This document shows positions 1 to 9,311 of a stretch of 53,031 nucleotides of DNA, one piece after another. Position numbers and translations under genes: made by a program. Each line of letters begins with the position of its first letter. The stretch's first letter is position 1. Origin of the DNA: Clostridiales bacterium (GTDB lineage Bacteria; Bacillota; Clostridia; Lachnospirales; Lachnospiraceae); the NCBI GenBank assembly GCA_012520645.1, contig JAAYNV010000060.1, forward strand, positions 1 through 53,031. The letters are read 5' to 3'. The notes under the pieces are model-generated. The model did not search any database and was not told the DNA's origin. It saw only the letters and a program-made list of their open reading frames with translations.

Positions 1-288
1 ATGCTGCCCTCCGCAGAGCGCAGGAGCACCCGGCTCCCTTCTATGCTTAGTTCTCCTGCCGCAAACAGGCTGGCACGCTCTCCCCGCAGATGGATGCAGT
101 TCCCGTACATCCGTATGCTGTTCCCGCTTCCGGCGTGTCTCCACCCACGCCCGGGCATGCTCTCCCGGCGCGGCATGCATCCCGAAGTCCGTGACACAGC
201 CGCCTTCAAAAGCCCCTTCCAGATACAGACTGTGCAGTCCGGTCCGCTCCTCCCTGCACGCCCCATTATTTTCTGTTCTCTCCGGCAT
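1..288 (-). CDS. Start of a VgrG-like gene, cut by the window edge, frame uncertain
   Basis: The ATG at 288 follows a GGAGGAG ribosome site and lies 13 bases after the stop of the preceding spike gene, so a real start is likely. The frame is open to the window edge (96 codons). Residues about 17-50 read like the first beta strands of a VgrG domain (LYLEGAFEGGCVTDF, then PGEHARAWVE). After about position 139 this frame becomes Arg-rich and unconvincing, whereas another frame reads like the beta-helix tail of a spike (IHLRGERASLFAAGELS). A frame break is therefore possible, but unlike the other breaks in this window it is not repaired by adding one base. The region is GC-rich compared with the rest of the operon. 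Function beyond a spike-related role cannot be called. Confidence 0.35.
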   Translation of the reverse strand, partial: MPERTENNGACREERTGLHSLYLEGAFEGGCVTDFGMHAAPGEHARAWVETRRKREQHTDVRELHPSAGRACQPVCGRRTKHRREPGAPALCGGQH

Positions 289-301
289 ATCCTCTCCTCC
301 G

Positions 302-1720
302 TCACTGTACCTTGACATTCGTTCCCGACAGTACCACATCGCTCTCCGTCAGGTGGATGCGGGAATTTCCTGCCATGGCGATGACATCCCGGCTGCCTGC
401 CAGACTGAGCTCCTTTCCGCTGATACATACCTCTCCGCCTGCACTGATCTTCAGGTTGCCGGAGCTGCTGACCGTGATCCCTTCCCGGTCCACCATGGCA
501 ATCTGAAGACCGGTCCCGTTGTCCAGGACGATCCGGTCCTCCAGAAGCTGTACTACCTTGCCATCCTGACTCCGCAGCTCATTGTTGTGCGGATTGCTTC
601 TGGGCGCCTCCGCCCCTTCGCCTGCAGCCCCTGCCTCCACCGGTCGGTGGACGGCACTCGCTGCGTAGGCATGCTTTTCACTTCTGGTCGGAAAATAGAG
701 CCGGATCTCATCCCCTGCCTGCGGCATACAGTACCATCCGCTCCCGTCCGGCGAAGAAAATACAGTCGCATAGGGGTACCAACGGGCAGAAGGGTATCCA
801 TCCTCGATGCCAAGCTTCACCCGCACCACGCTTCCCTGTACATCCGTTACCACACCATCGATCGAAGCACCGATGATGTTCCCATTGTAGACTTTCGGTA
901 CCTTCAGTCCGTTCTCGGTAAACAGTACATAGGTATTTGTCATCTGGTGCCCATCCAGCCGGGACAGGGACCTCCCGACAATATAGGACCTGCCTCCGAA
1001 TAATACCCGGTCTCCGATTTCGAAAAGCTCTCGGCTCTCCCATACGACCGACATGGCATCGGCTTCACTGAGCCCGGCAACCCCATGCTGCTGCCGATAC
1101 TGGTGGGCAGTCAGCGACTTTTCCAACCGATACTCTGCCGCATCCACCTGCATCCCGTTCTGACGCTTTGGCAGCCCGAAATAAAATTTGACTCCCGGAG
1201 TGAGAAAATCTGCCAGCACCGTCATATGGAAGTGGCTGGCAAGACGGAGCAGGAATTCCCAGTCCGTCTCCTGATATTGTACCACAAGCTCACGCAGCGG
1301 TACATCGGAATACTCCGAGCCCATGATAAAAGCGGCACCCTTGTATCCTGCGCAGAGACGGCCCAGAAGCTCCCGGTAGGTACAGGACGGCTCCTGGAAT
1401 GCCCTTGCCTTTTTGGTCAGATCCATCAGCCTCGTATATGCCGTGAACCGGACTGTCATCAAAAGCTGTGCATTTTCACGTGCCAGATTCACTTCCTCCA
1501 AAATCCCATAAAAGAAGATGCGCTCTTCTCCCTCCTCACCCACTGCCTTCAGAATGACAGGAGTCGAGCCGGCCGGGCAGCATACATAACGCTCCCCTTC
1601 TGCCTCATCTATGTAGCCGCATACGACTGCCGTGCCATGACTGTTTATCCCCTTTTCAATCCGGACGCTTAAAATCTGTTTAAATGAAAAGGGGTCTATC
1701 CTGATATACTCTGCTCTCAT
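302..1720 (-). CDS. VgrG-like spike protein 1 (gp27/gp5-type)
   Basis: This is a predicted 472-residue spike, the trimer at the tip of a contractile injection tube. The gp27-like part carries the signature QYQETDWEFLLRLAS near residue 160, shared with the two other spikes in this operon. A later segment (MPQAGDEIRLYFP) matches the OB-fold/beta-helix neck of VgrG proteins, and the last 70 residues are short repeating beta strands. ATG 1720 is chosen because it follows AAAGGAG, although the spacing of 13 is long; the longer frame upstream overlaps the previous gene. It ends the second arming cassette, after the PAAR-like and 196-residue genes. It is noticeably GC-richer than the mid-operon genes. 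The family assignment rests on motifs only. Confidence 0.8.
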   Translation of the reverse strand: MRAEYIRIDPFSFKQILSVRIEKGINSHGTAVVCGYIDEAEGERYVCCPAGSTPVILKAVGEEGEERIFFYGILEEVNLARENAQLLMTVRFTAYTRLMDLTKKARAFQEPSCTYRELLGRLCAGYKGAAFIMGSEYSDVPLRELVVQYQETDWEFLLRLASHFHMTVLADFLTPGVKFYFGLPKRQNGMQVDAAEYRLEKSLTAHQYRQQHGVAGLSEADAMSVVWESRELFEIGDRVLFGGRSYIVGRSLSRLDGHQMTNTYVLFTENGLKVPKVYNGNIIGASIDGVVTDVQGSVVRVKLGIEDGYPSARWYPYATVFSSPDGSGWYCMPQAGDEIRLYFPTRSEKHAYAASAVHRPVEAGAAGEGAEAPRSNPHNNELRSQDGKVVQLLEDRIVLDNGTGLQIAMVDREGITVSSSGNLKISAGGEVCISGKELSLAGSRDVIAMAGNSRIHLTESDVVLSGTNVKVQ

Positions 1721-1766
1721 TTTGATACTTCTGCTCCTTTCAAAATCTGTAAATTTCCCCATTCTG

Positions 1767-2357
1767 TCAGTACTGCTTCTCCAGATCACTGTAGACCGAT
1801 GCAAAAATTTCGATCAGAGGCTCTTTCCAGCCTTCCGCCTGCTCCTCCGGACAGTTGAACACTACCTGTAACAGTTTCTGCTCCACACATAAAAAAGCAT
1901 GCCGGTTATAGACGCGCCCTCCAAAAGCCGGGCTGAGATATTCATACCAGCTGACCACCTGTCCTGCCTTCTTATCCCGGTAAAAGGTTCCGCTTTCCAA
2001 AAACTCATTGGAGGGATTCAACTGATTGATAGCCGCTGCATAGATTCGTGAAGCCTGAACGATCTCTTCCTTTTGTATTTTCTGTCCGTAAAGAAAAGCA
2101 AAATTCGTCAGCGAATCTATGCTGGACTTGATTTCGCCCGGTCTGCTCTCCGACGGATATCTCAGCTTTGCGATTTCAGACGGCAGATCCACAAATTCCT
2201 CCGGCAGCATAATGTGGATGCGCCTGTGTACCACGGTATGCCAGTCAAAGGTATAGCGTACACTGCCAACCACCGTATACTCATCATAAATACTCCGGTG
2301 CGTCCTTTTCCTTCCTTCTGCCCGCATCTCCAGTATGGCTCTTTCGTTTTCCTGCAT
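1767..2357 (-). CDS. Cassette accessory protein, possibly DcrB/DUF1795-like
   Basis: This 196-residue soluble protein has a strong AAAGGAGG ribosome site and sits between a PAAR-like gene and a VgrG gene. A central stretch (HRRIHIMLPEEFVDLP) followed by a helix-strand pattern recalls the PsbP/DcrB fold of DUF1795. In proteobacterial T6SS that family includes the Eag chaperones, which escort effectors to VgrG. That comparison is my inference from pattern and position, not a clear homology. No signal peptide or membrane segment is visible. It has no counterpart in the other arming cassette of this operon (13947-16210). Confidence 0.45.
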   Translation of the reverse strand: MQENERAILEMRAEGRKRTHRSIYDEYTVVGSVRYTFDWHTVVHRRIHIMLPEEFVDLPSEIAKLRYPSESRPGEIKSSIDSLTNFAFLYGQKIQKEEIVQASRIYAAAINQLNPSNEFLESGTFYRDKKAGQVVSWYEYLSPAFGGRVYNRHAFLCVEQKLLQVVFNCPEEQAEGWKEPLIEIFASVYSDLEKQY

Positions 2358-2381
2358 TTTCTGCCTCCTTTCCCTATCCGG

Positions 2382-4076
2382 TTATGAAGTTGTGTTTCCG
2401 TATTTTTTCTTTGCCCGTTCAAATTCCTCTTTTTCATACAGGCTCAGATGTTCATAACCCCGTTCCTTCACATCCTTTTCCCATGCTTTCCATTCTGCCT
2501 GTGCTTCCTTATCCTCCATATACTCCAGTCTGGTGGTCCGCCAGTCCGTATAGGCATCTGAACCGGGAAGAAATCCCGGGTCTTCCTTATAATAGGCAGA
2601 ATCCTTCGTATATCCGTCTTTTCTCCTATATCTGTAATAATCGCTCTTTACGCTCGGTATTTCTTCCCCTTCATTTCCGGGGAGTTCTGCCCAGCTCTTC
2701 AGCATATGGTTCAAGGTAGCTTTCCTGTCTGGCGGAATATCCTCATAACCCTTCTGGTAACCGTCCGCTCTGGCTCTGTCCATACAGCATTCAAGCTTAT
2801 GGAGATACTCCTCTCTTGCTACAATAAGCTTTCCCAGTTCTTCCATCTCACTGTCTGTCATTCCCCTCTCCACTTCCTCTCCATCCACGTTCAACCTGAC
2901 AGCCTGCTGAAGCGCTTCCATCTTCTCCTCTGTTTCCCTGTATTCCTCACATAACCTGTCAAATGTATCATTCAGTTCTGTATCATTCTCTGACAACAAC
3001 AGCAGGTTGGAATGCTGACCGCTGTTCACCGGATAGATAATGCCACCATGCACGCACACAAGAAACGACTGGGTTGAAACGGCTGAAGCCCCTGCACTCC
3101 CCATCTCTGTCCTGTCATATGTATTGTGCCATCCGGGCGCCAGAATCTCCGGCATACATCGGTAGCCTCTCTCAACCTTGTCCTCATTTTTGGGTGCCAG
3201 GAAACGTCCCATCTCGTCTGTAATGACCAGATCCTCCAGTTCGACTGTTTCCTGCGGGGGGTTACTTCCGCCGCAGAGTCCGAAATTCGTAATATTATAC
3301 TGATCCCCCACCTCACAGTCCTTCCGGTGAATAACGGGATCTTCCTTTGTTCCATAATACACACCATGGGATTGGGGGAGATTTAATTTTCTCCTCATTA
3401 CACCACAGGAACAGGCCAGCATAGCACCTCTTGTCAGATATTCAAAGGAAGCACTGGATATATATTCCAGAACCTCATTCATTCTGCACACGTTTTCTGC
3501 TTTTTTCTGTTCATCCGCAATCGCATTCCGAAACTGTGTATCCGACAGATCATCCAGGAAACCGGAAAGCGCCATGCCCATTGCAGCGGTTGCATTGACT
3601 TCCCTGTTCCTTCTTTTTTCATTTTCCAGATAATTCTCGATAAATTCCTGTTGGTATTCCTGGCTCCAGAGATACTCTTTTTCCGGTCGTGCATCATGCG
3701 CAGCCTGTTCTGCTTCCTGCTCCTGCAGCTTTTCCAAAGCCTTCCCGGCATCCTTCCTGGCTTTCTCTATTTGTTTCTCTGTCATTTCTGCCTCATACTG
3801 ACCATAAAACTCCTCATATCGGTCATTCAGTATTTCTGCTGCCGCTTTATCATCCAGAACGCTGTCATCCGCCATTACTCTCCTTACTGCTGCATCAAAA
3901 CTCGTATCCGGATTTACTATTTTATCCTTATTCCGCCATCTAGCCCCAGGCTCCTCTCCAAAATCCAGAAATACCCGGTTCTCCAGGTCATTCATGTCCG
4001 CATACGGCTTCATATAATCCGGCGCCTGTTCAATATCTGCAAGTCTTTTGTGCTCTGTCTTCTGTTTTTCTCCCAC
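2382..4076 (-). CDS. PAAR-like (DUF4280-type) tip protein with long extensions
   Basis: This protein of about 564 residues has a DUF4280/PAAR-like domain in the middle (roughly residues 210-360). That domain shows GAMLACSCG, a CEVGDQYNITNFGLCGG segment, a further Cys-Met-Pro-Glu-Ile ... Trp block and a final SFLVCVHGGIIYPVNSGQ. PAAR domains cap the VgrG trimer and often carry effectors. A highly charged helical N-terminal region of about 200 residues and a charged C-terminal region of about 200 residues flank it and could be cargo. GTG 4076 is chosen because it follows GGGGAGG with spacing 7 and starts just after the stop of the preceding gene at 4079. The same Cys pattern recurs in the PAAR-like protein at 13947-15101. 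Confidence 0.7.
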   Translation of the reverse strand: MGEKQKTEHKRLADIEQAPDYMKPYADMNDLENRVFLDFGEEPGARWRNKDKIVNPDTSFDAAVRRVMADDSVLDDKAAAEILNDRYEEFYGQYEAEMTEKQIEKARKDAGKALEKLQEQEAEQAAHDARPEKEYLWSQEYQQEFIENYLENEKRRNREVNATAAMGMALSGFLDDLSDTQFRNAIADEQKKAENVCRMNEVLEYISSASFEYLTRGAMLACSCGVMRRKLNLPQSHGVYYGTKEDPVIHRKDCEVGDQYNITNFGLCGGSNPPQETVELEDLVITDEMGRFLAPKNEDKVERGYRCMPEILAPGWHNTYDRTEMGSAGASAVSTQSFLVCVHGGIIYPVNSGQHSNLLLLSENDTELNDTFDRLCEEYRETEEKMEALQQAVRLNVDGEEVERGMTDSEMEELGKLIVAREEYLHKLECCMDRARADGYQKGYEDIPPDRKATLNHMLKSWAELPGNEGEEIPSVKSDYYRYRRKDGYTKDSAYYKEDPGFLPGSDAYTDWRTTRLEYMEDKEAQAEWKAWEKDVKERGYEHLSLYEKEEFERAKKKYGNTTS

Positions 4077-4078
4077 TC

Positions 4079-4597
4079 CTATTCCTCCCCTCTGATTTCC
4101 AGCGGACGAAGCTGTATACCTGACAAGCCCTGCCGGATCATACTTTCTAACAAGGCCAGACTGCATACCAGCTCACATTTCTGCATATCCACTATATAAA
4201 ACGCATCCAGATCGATCAGTTCCCTCTTTCTGCTGACGATAAAATACTTCCCGTCCTCCTGCCTGACCCTGTCATGGATCTGCGTAAGCTGGATCAGGTA
4301 ATACAGCTCCGATTTTTTATGTACTGCATCCAGAAAGATCATCTGCTTTTCAATATAATCCAGACCGTATGCCCGGAAAATGTTCATCATGCTTTCATGC
4401 ACCAGGGGAAGCGGAGAAAACAGCAGCCTTGGATAATGCGGCTCCCATCCGCAATCCTTTACCTGGAGCAGATTTCGAAAGGGTATCTCCCATGTTCTGC
4501 CCCGGAAAAAGGAAGCAACCGGAACGGTTTTATACCAGTCGGAAATGACCGGAGCATGTACTTCGCTTTCACATAAGCTCACAATATAATACTTCAT
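4079..4597 (-). CDS. Cassette accessory protein, Imm11-like pattern
   Basis: This is a 172-residue soluble protein. It opens with MKYYIVSL and ends with a pattern (SMIRQGLSGIQLRPLE) that its apparent paralog at 15094-15612 also has (MLEQHIHGFILQKLE), and the two are the same length. The overall look recalls the Imm11/DUF1629 group of putative immunity proteins, but this is weak. It overlaps the preceding gene by 4 bases and is followed 2 bases later by a PAAR-like gene, exactly the order seen in the other cassette. It may be an adaptor or chaperone for the PAAR-like protein, or an immunity protein. The role is unknown. Confidence 0.55.
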   Translation of the reverse strand: MKYYIVSLCESEVHAPVISDWYKTVPVASFFRGRTWEIPFRNLLQVKDCGWEPHYPRLLFSPLPLVHESMMNIFRAYGLDYIEKQMIFLDAVHKKSELYYLIQLTQIHDRVRQEDGKYFIVSRKRELIDLDAFYIVDMQKCELVCSLALLESMIRQGLSGIQLRPLEIRGEE

Positions 4598-5217
4598 AGT
4601 CTCTCCTTTTTAATGCTGCGCAGCTTCCGAAATTCTCCCATATAGGTTCCATACAGTACTTGAATCTCCCCTTCCGCCGCAAGCAGAGACAGAATTTTTT
4701 CATTGCCGGAAAGCTCCGTCATTACATTCTGCAAAAGCCTCATCTGACCGAGGCGATACAGAGGCAGCCGTTCTAAAATCTCATAATCCATGACCTTTAT
4801 GCTGCCTTTTCTGACACATGCCATCATCGTTTCGATCTGCTCCTGCTGCTTCGGGAAAAGAAGACTGTAATCCCAGTAGCACTCTATTTCACAGGGATCT
4901 GCATAAAAACGTTCATCGTAAAAGTCTATTTTCAACAGGTTTTCACTGCTGAACAGACCACTCATCAAAAAGGAGAACTGTAAATATACAAGACTGCCCT
5001 TTTCCCCTTTCTCCTGACAGTCATGAATCTTCCCGACCGCCTGTCTGAGCACACCATACAGGTCATCCGACAGCATTTCGGCATGATTTCTGCAATACTC
5101 AGCCAGAAATGTCTGATTTTGAAACAGCACCTCCCGGCATGCCTCCAAAAAGATCTGATCCAATGATTTTGTTTTCCTCCAATCTTCCTCAGTCAACAAT
5201 AATCCTTCTCCTTCCAT
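4594..5217 (-). CDS. Cassette accessory protein, paralog of 15593-16210
   Basis: This mostly helical protein has no recognised family. It resembles the 205-residue protein at 15593-16210: both have a YLQF/YIQF block followed by a segment around FYDERFYADP versus LFDKSLYKDG, then an aromatic-rich stretch (WDYSLLFPKQQEQIE versus MYRIFFQYCDTLTGQ). Both are followed by a 172-residue gene and a PAAR-like gene. The start is uncertain: ATG 5217 fits the paralog best and overlaps the end of the preceding gene by 29 bases, but a TTG about 5 codons later also has a good ribosome site. It probably helps load or assemble the PAAR-like tip. That is inference from position. Confidence 0.55.
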   Translation of the reverse strand: MEGEGLLLTEEDWRKTKSLDQIFLEACREVLFQNQTFLAEYCRNHAEMLSDDLYGVLRQAVGKIHDCQEKGEKGSLVYLQFSFLMSGLFSSENLLKIDFYDERFYADPCEIECYWDYSLLFPKQQEQIETMMACVRKGSIKVMDYEILERLPLYRLGQMRLLQNVMTELSGNEKILSLLAAEGEIQVLYGTYMGEFRKLRSIKKERL

Positions 5218-5962
5218 GCCTGCCCGGCATCTCTGCATCTGCTTGTCCAATGTTTCCAAGCACGGCACACATCACTTCAAAAAGCTCCGTGCCGGATGCA
5301 GAAGACGGCACTTCTTTCCTGCTCCTTCTGCTTATGTAATCCCTCAAAATTTCCATAGGGACTGCTCCCGGCTGACTCATACAAAAATATGCAAAGGAAA
5401 TGTCCTCCGGATAAACTCCATCCGTTTCCAATATCTCTTTTGCAAAACGCCTGGTAACCATCGGCGCCAATGCCTTTCCGTTCAGACCGCCCCAGGATGC
5501 ATTGATATAATTCAAGGTGTCAAACTCCGTTCCCATATCCACGAAATTTTTGTGATTTTCCCGAAGCTCTGCTCCACTCTGAAGTTTGTACCGACAGATT
5601 TCAAATTCATTTTCTGCCAGCAAAGTACCTGCCTCCAATACAGGCTCCATTTTATATGCAATAAAATCCGGTGATAAAACCTCCCTTTCCAGCCTGAGCT
5701 TTAAAACAGTCACCTCTTCGGACGGCTGATATTGTACCATTTCCGCTTCTGTCATCAGACCGATAAAACCATTCCATTTCACCATTCCCGGTCCTATGAC
5801 AATATGCCTTTCTTCCACCTTTACCGGAAAGCCCTGCAGGATTCCGTCTCCATATTCTTCATATTCCAGCTTTGCGCGCCATACCGGATAATCCCGGATT
5901 GCCGACAGCATCTCTTTCTTTAAAATACGGTTTCTCTCAAACACCGGATATAAATTCTGCAT
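5189..5962 (-). CDS. Putative baseplate or adaptor protein
   Basis: This 257-residue protein starts with MQNLYPVFERNRILKKEM and contains YGDGILQGFPVKV followed by IVIGPGMVKWNGFIGLM. Such a strand-rich pattern is common in phage tail appendage proteins and in the shell domains of adaptor proteins such as TssK. It starts 25 bases after the repaired end of the Hsp70-like gene. It has no membrane segments and no enzymatic motif. It is a single-copy gene outside both arming cassettes, which suits a core structural part. The baseplate role is inferred; no family was recognised with certainty. Confidence 0.5.
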   Translation of the reverse strand: MQNLYPVFERNRILKKEMLSAIRDYPVWRAKLEYEEYGDGILQGFPVKVEERHIVIGPGMVKWNGFIGLMTEAEMVQYQPSEEVTVLKLRLEREVLSPDFIAYKMEPVLEAGTLLAENEFEICRYKLQSGAELRENHKNFVDMGTEFDTLNYINASWGGLNGKALAPMVTRRFAKEILETDGVYPEDISFAYFCMSQPGAVPMEILRDYISRRSRKEVPSSASGTELFEVMCAVLGNIGQADAEMPGRHGRRRIIVD

Positions 5963-5986
5963 TGACCCTTCTCCCTTGTATGCCTT

Positions 5987-8562
5987 TTATTTCATTCCAT
6001 CGTAAAAATTTTGTACCCACCCATCATTTTCGAAGTAAAACTCTTCTTCTTTTCCCAGATACAGCTTCTCCTCCCTGCGATAGACCGGAACTACCGAAAA
6101 TGCCCATTCTTCCGGTCTGGCCCATACAAAAAACGCACCTCGTTTTCCACAATATCATCTGTATCTGCCTGCATGATATGTTCCCCATATTTTTCTGCAA
6201 TCGCTTCATATTCTCTCTGCTCAAAATCCCCTAACGAGCTGTGACAGACATACTGGTATCTCTCCATACCATCACAATCCTTTAAATACAGCTTCAGGGT
6301 GAGATCCTCCATGTTTCTGGAAATCATGCCGCTCCTGCAGCTCCGCTTCAGTCTGTGGATCAGAGTAATTTCCTGACCGCTGTGCGTAAATGCTGTAATC
6401 CGGTATGGAAGCGCCGGCTCTTTCGTATGAATGACCACATCCGCAAAACCATACTTCTTGTCCTTCAAAAATTTAAGCGCACCATCCACACAGGTCATCT
6501 TCAGCTCATGGTCATTCCCGTTCTCTCTGCGCCTGTGCTTGAACTGTATCGTCTTTCCCGGCACATATTCCTTCAGCGCATCCCGGAAAACATCAATCTT
6601 ACAGGATTGTCCGGTCAGTTTGATCAGCGAATATTCCTCCAGAACATCCTCTTCATACATCCGTTCCATAAAACGGTGTATCACACCATAGATATCGCCT
6701 TTTAACAAAAGCTCTATGTCAAAGATACTGATATCAATTTCCGGAAATTCTTTCAGTACCTCCAGTCCCTTTTCTCCATAGACTGCAAACTTCCATTTCT
6801 CCGCAGGAATCCATGTCGTTGCGTTCTCCCGGACCGGTTTTGAAGCTACCGCAATACGCAGAATTCCTGTATGGTCATAAAACTCTTTCTTGATCGTTTC
6901 TGCCAGCCGGAAAAGAAAATAAAAATTGTTTTTTACCTTGTAATATTCCAGACGACTCTGATGCTCAAACTCTCCAAACCGCGTAGGAATCCATTTTTCC
7001 GCCGCTTCATAGTTCTTTTCCAGCTCTGCATACAGTTCTCCGGTTCCATACTGATCCACATAGCGGAACACATCCATATCATAGTCGGACAGTATTTTCT
7101 TTCCGTCCTCCAATACTCCGGGATACAGTCGGTTTACCAGCAGTATTTTTAAGAGCTGCATGATCCGGTAGGTCAGATTGTTGCCGCCGAAATCGGTATC
7201 CCCATTCTCATAAGAGGTATCAATTTCAATGCGATATGCCACTCTCTTATCCCAAATCCGGAAGCTGCAGGAACATAAATCTGTTGTTCCTCCCCCACAA
7301 TCCAGAATCAGAGCTTTATATTCTACACCGTTGCGGATGCTTCCTTTCTGGATCATCTCTGCAATCGTATTGTACAGAACCGACACCCCTTCATCGATCA
7401 TGTTCTGTGTCTCTATTGCATAATCCGGCAGTATTTCAGAAAACAGCTTCTGGAACTGGGCTTTCTGCTTGACCGGACTGGAAATGTGTACTTCCGTTAT
7501 CTGACACTTGAACTGATTCTTTACCGTATCGATCACATAATGAAAAAACGCCTTTAATATCTCTTTTCTGGACAGGAAGCCTCTTCTTCCCTGCCTGTCC
7601 GTAATTTCCTCCATTTTCTCATGGTCCACAATCCACCGCTTAATGTCGTAAAAAACACAAAATCCTTCATCGATGTAACTGGACTGTGCCAGATTGACCG
7701 CATCATATCCGTATAAAAATTCCGGCTGTCCGCCTTCCATCGAAAGTACTCCTACTACGCTGGGCAGCAGATTGCTTGCCTCTCCCTGCGAAGCAGGATC
7801 ATAAAACACCGCATGTTTATATCCATTCTCCAGATAAATTCCTGCCGTTGTATTACTGCTTCCAAAATCCATCGCCATCGGCATGGAAAGAGGCACCGGC
7901 TTTCTTACCTCAAAATCCAGAAGCGGAATGCGGTAAACCTCCAGATGCTCCGGAATATAATCGGCATTTCCATAATAGATCCGGTACAGCATTTCCGAAT
8001 TCCGGCGGTCCATACAGTATAAGCAATAATTTTTTACCATGGATTCGCTGCCGGACAACTCTGCCTGTTTCGTCAGATAAAGCACATCCTTTCTGCCGCC
8101 ATGTTCCTCCACGTTCAATATTGTACAGATTCTGCCGTCTCCTCCGACTACCAGGGCATTTGTGCCCGCGAGTCCCGCCACATAAGGTACTGTCAGTTCA
8201 TCATAAAATCCGACAGCCAGTCCTTCATAAATGACAATCTTGGAACTGCATTCCAACCGGATATCCTTTCTCTCCCGTATTTCGGACTTCTCCAAAACCC
8301 GGTTCAATGCATCCAGTCCTTCCTGTCTCTCTGTGCGGATCAAAAAATATTCATCAGCTCCCCGGTATCTTAAAATCACCCGGATCAGTTCTTCCTTATC
8401 CATAGGATTTACCGCACCCTGTATGATCTTTTCCTCTCTGCATATCTCACGGAGCTGAAAAGTTGTCATCAGCATCAGATCCGCTTTGTGATAACGCACG
8501 GTGTCCTTTTGCGTTTCCTTTTGTTTTAATATATATCCGTATTTATCCGTTTTTATCGCCAT
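5987..8562 (-). CDS. Hsp70/actin-fold ATPase with N-terminal helical domain (frame break)
   Basis: An N-terminal SAP-like helical segment (residues about 30-70) precedes an Hsp70-type nucleotide-binding domain. Phosphate-1 is at about 230-240 (MAMDFGSSNTTAG) and phosphate-2 at about 418-428 (ILDCGGGTTDLC). There is no standard DnaK substrate domain. As written the frame stops at 6091, but one extra base in the A6 run at 6128-6133 restores a frame through positions 6127-5987 that ends in a sensible acidic and aromatic tail (FYFENDGWVQNFYDGMK). This repaired end leaves a 24-base gap to the next gene, and the length becomes 858 residues. With the DnaJ-domain protein in the same operon it may assemble or recycle the sheath in place of ClpV. 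That is a hypothesis. Confidence 0.7.
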
Positions 8563-8589
8563 GTGCCTTTCCCCCTCTTTTTCTGCTCT

Positions 8590-9282
8590 TTAAAACAGCA
8601 CCATATTGTCCGTTTCCATCGTTTCATTTACATCAAAAATTCCAAAATGATACTCCCAGAAAAGAAAAATCCTGTCATATAGCGGCAGGAACATTTCTTG
8701 GAGGAACTCTATTCTTTTCTGTTCGATTCCATTTTGCTTCACACCCACATAAATCAGTATTTCCCGCTCTTCCTCCCGGTTTGCATAGACCATGGAATCC
8801 GGATACAGATAACGCATAACCTTCCGGAACAGATGAATGGAGCTTCCGCACCGGTATAATTCCAGTATGAAACGCATCAACTGATGTATCTGCCTCTTTT
8901 CAAAATAGGAAACTGCCTGCGAAGCATAGCTGCCACACATTCCTTCCAGAATATCCCGCAGCAGAAAACGGAGCGCATACTCCTGTCTGTCCAGCCCCTG
9001 TCTGAGATCCAGTTGTATCATATACTGCATAAAGGTCTCAAACAGCAGATTTCTGGTCTGTTCATATTCTTCCATATCCGGGTGAAAAAGCTCGGCAAAA
9101 ATCCCGGAAAAACGGTACAGAGGATTAATCTCCACTCTGTTTTCCTCTATCGATTTTGCATTCAACATTTCCAATACAATCTCTGCATACGGACTTCCAT
9201 TCCCAACCGGAACATACCGGATTTTCTCCCGCGGTATCCCGGTTTCGTCTGCCGCCAGTGCCGCCTCCCACGCATAGTTCAT
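8590..9282 (-). CDS. Conserved-looking operon protein, candidate baseplate part
   Basis: This 230-residue protein is rich in helix and aromatic residues and has no recognised family. The middle (DLRQGLDRQEYALRFLLRD) is amphipathic helix. The C-terminus (RIFLFWEYHFGIFDVNE) has a strand pattern seen in tail and baseplate proteins. It lies 29 bases after the 440-residue gene and 27 bases before the Hsp70-like gene. It is present once, not within the duplicated cassettes. A TssG-like or wedge role is possible by analogy with T6SS gene order, where TssF and TssG are adjacent, but nothing in the sequence proves it. Confidence 0.45.
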   Translation of the reverse strand: MNYAWEAALAADETGIPREKIRYVPVGNGSPYAEIVLEMLNAKSIEENRVEINPLYRFSGIFAELFHPDMEEYEQTRNLLFETFMQYMIQLDLRQGLDRQEYALRFLLRDILEGMCGSYASQAVSYFEKRQIHQLMRFILELYRCGSSIHLFRKVMRYLYPDSMVYANREEEREILIYVGVKQNGIEQKRIEFLQEMFLPLYDRIFLFWEYHFGIFDVNETMETDNMVLF

Positions 9283-9311
9283 AATTTATATTCCTGCTCC
9301 TTCCCTTCCGG

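Noticed and set aside
1..1003. Long open frames on the plus strand
   Set aside because: They lie opposite the spike genes, lack ribosome sites and domain patterns, and are a result of the high GC content.
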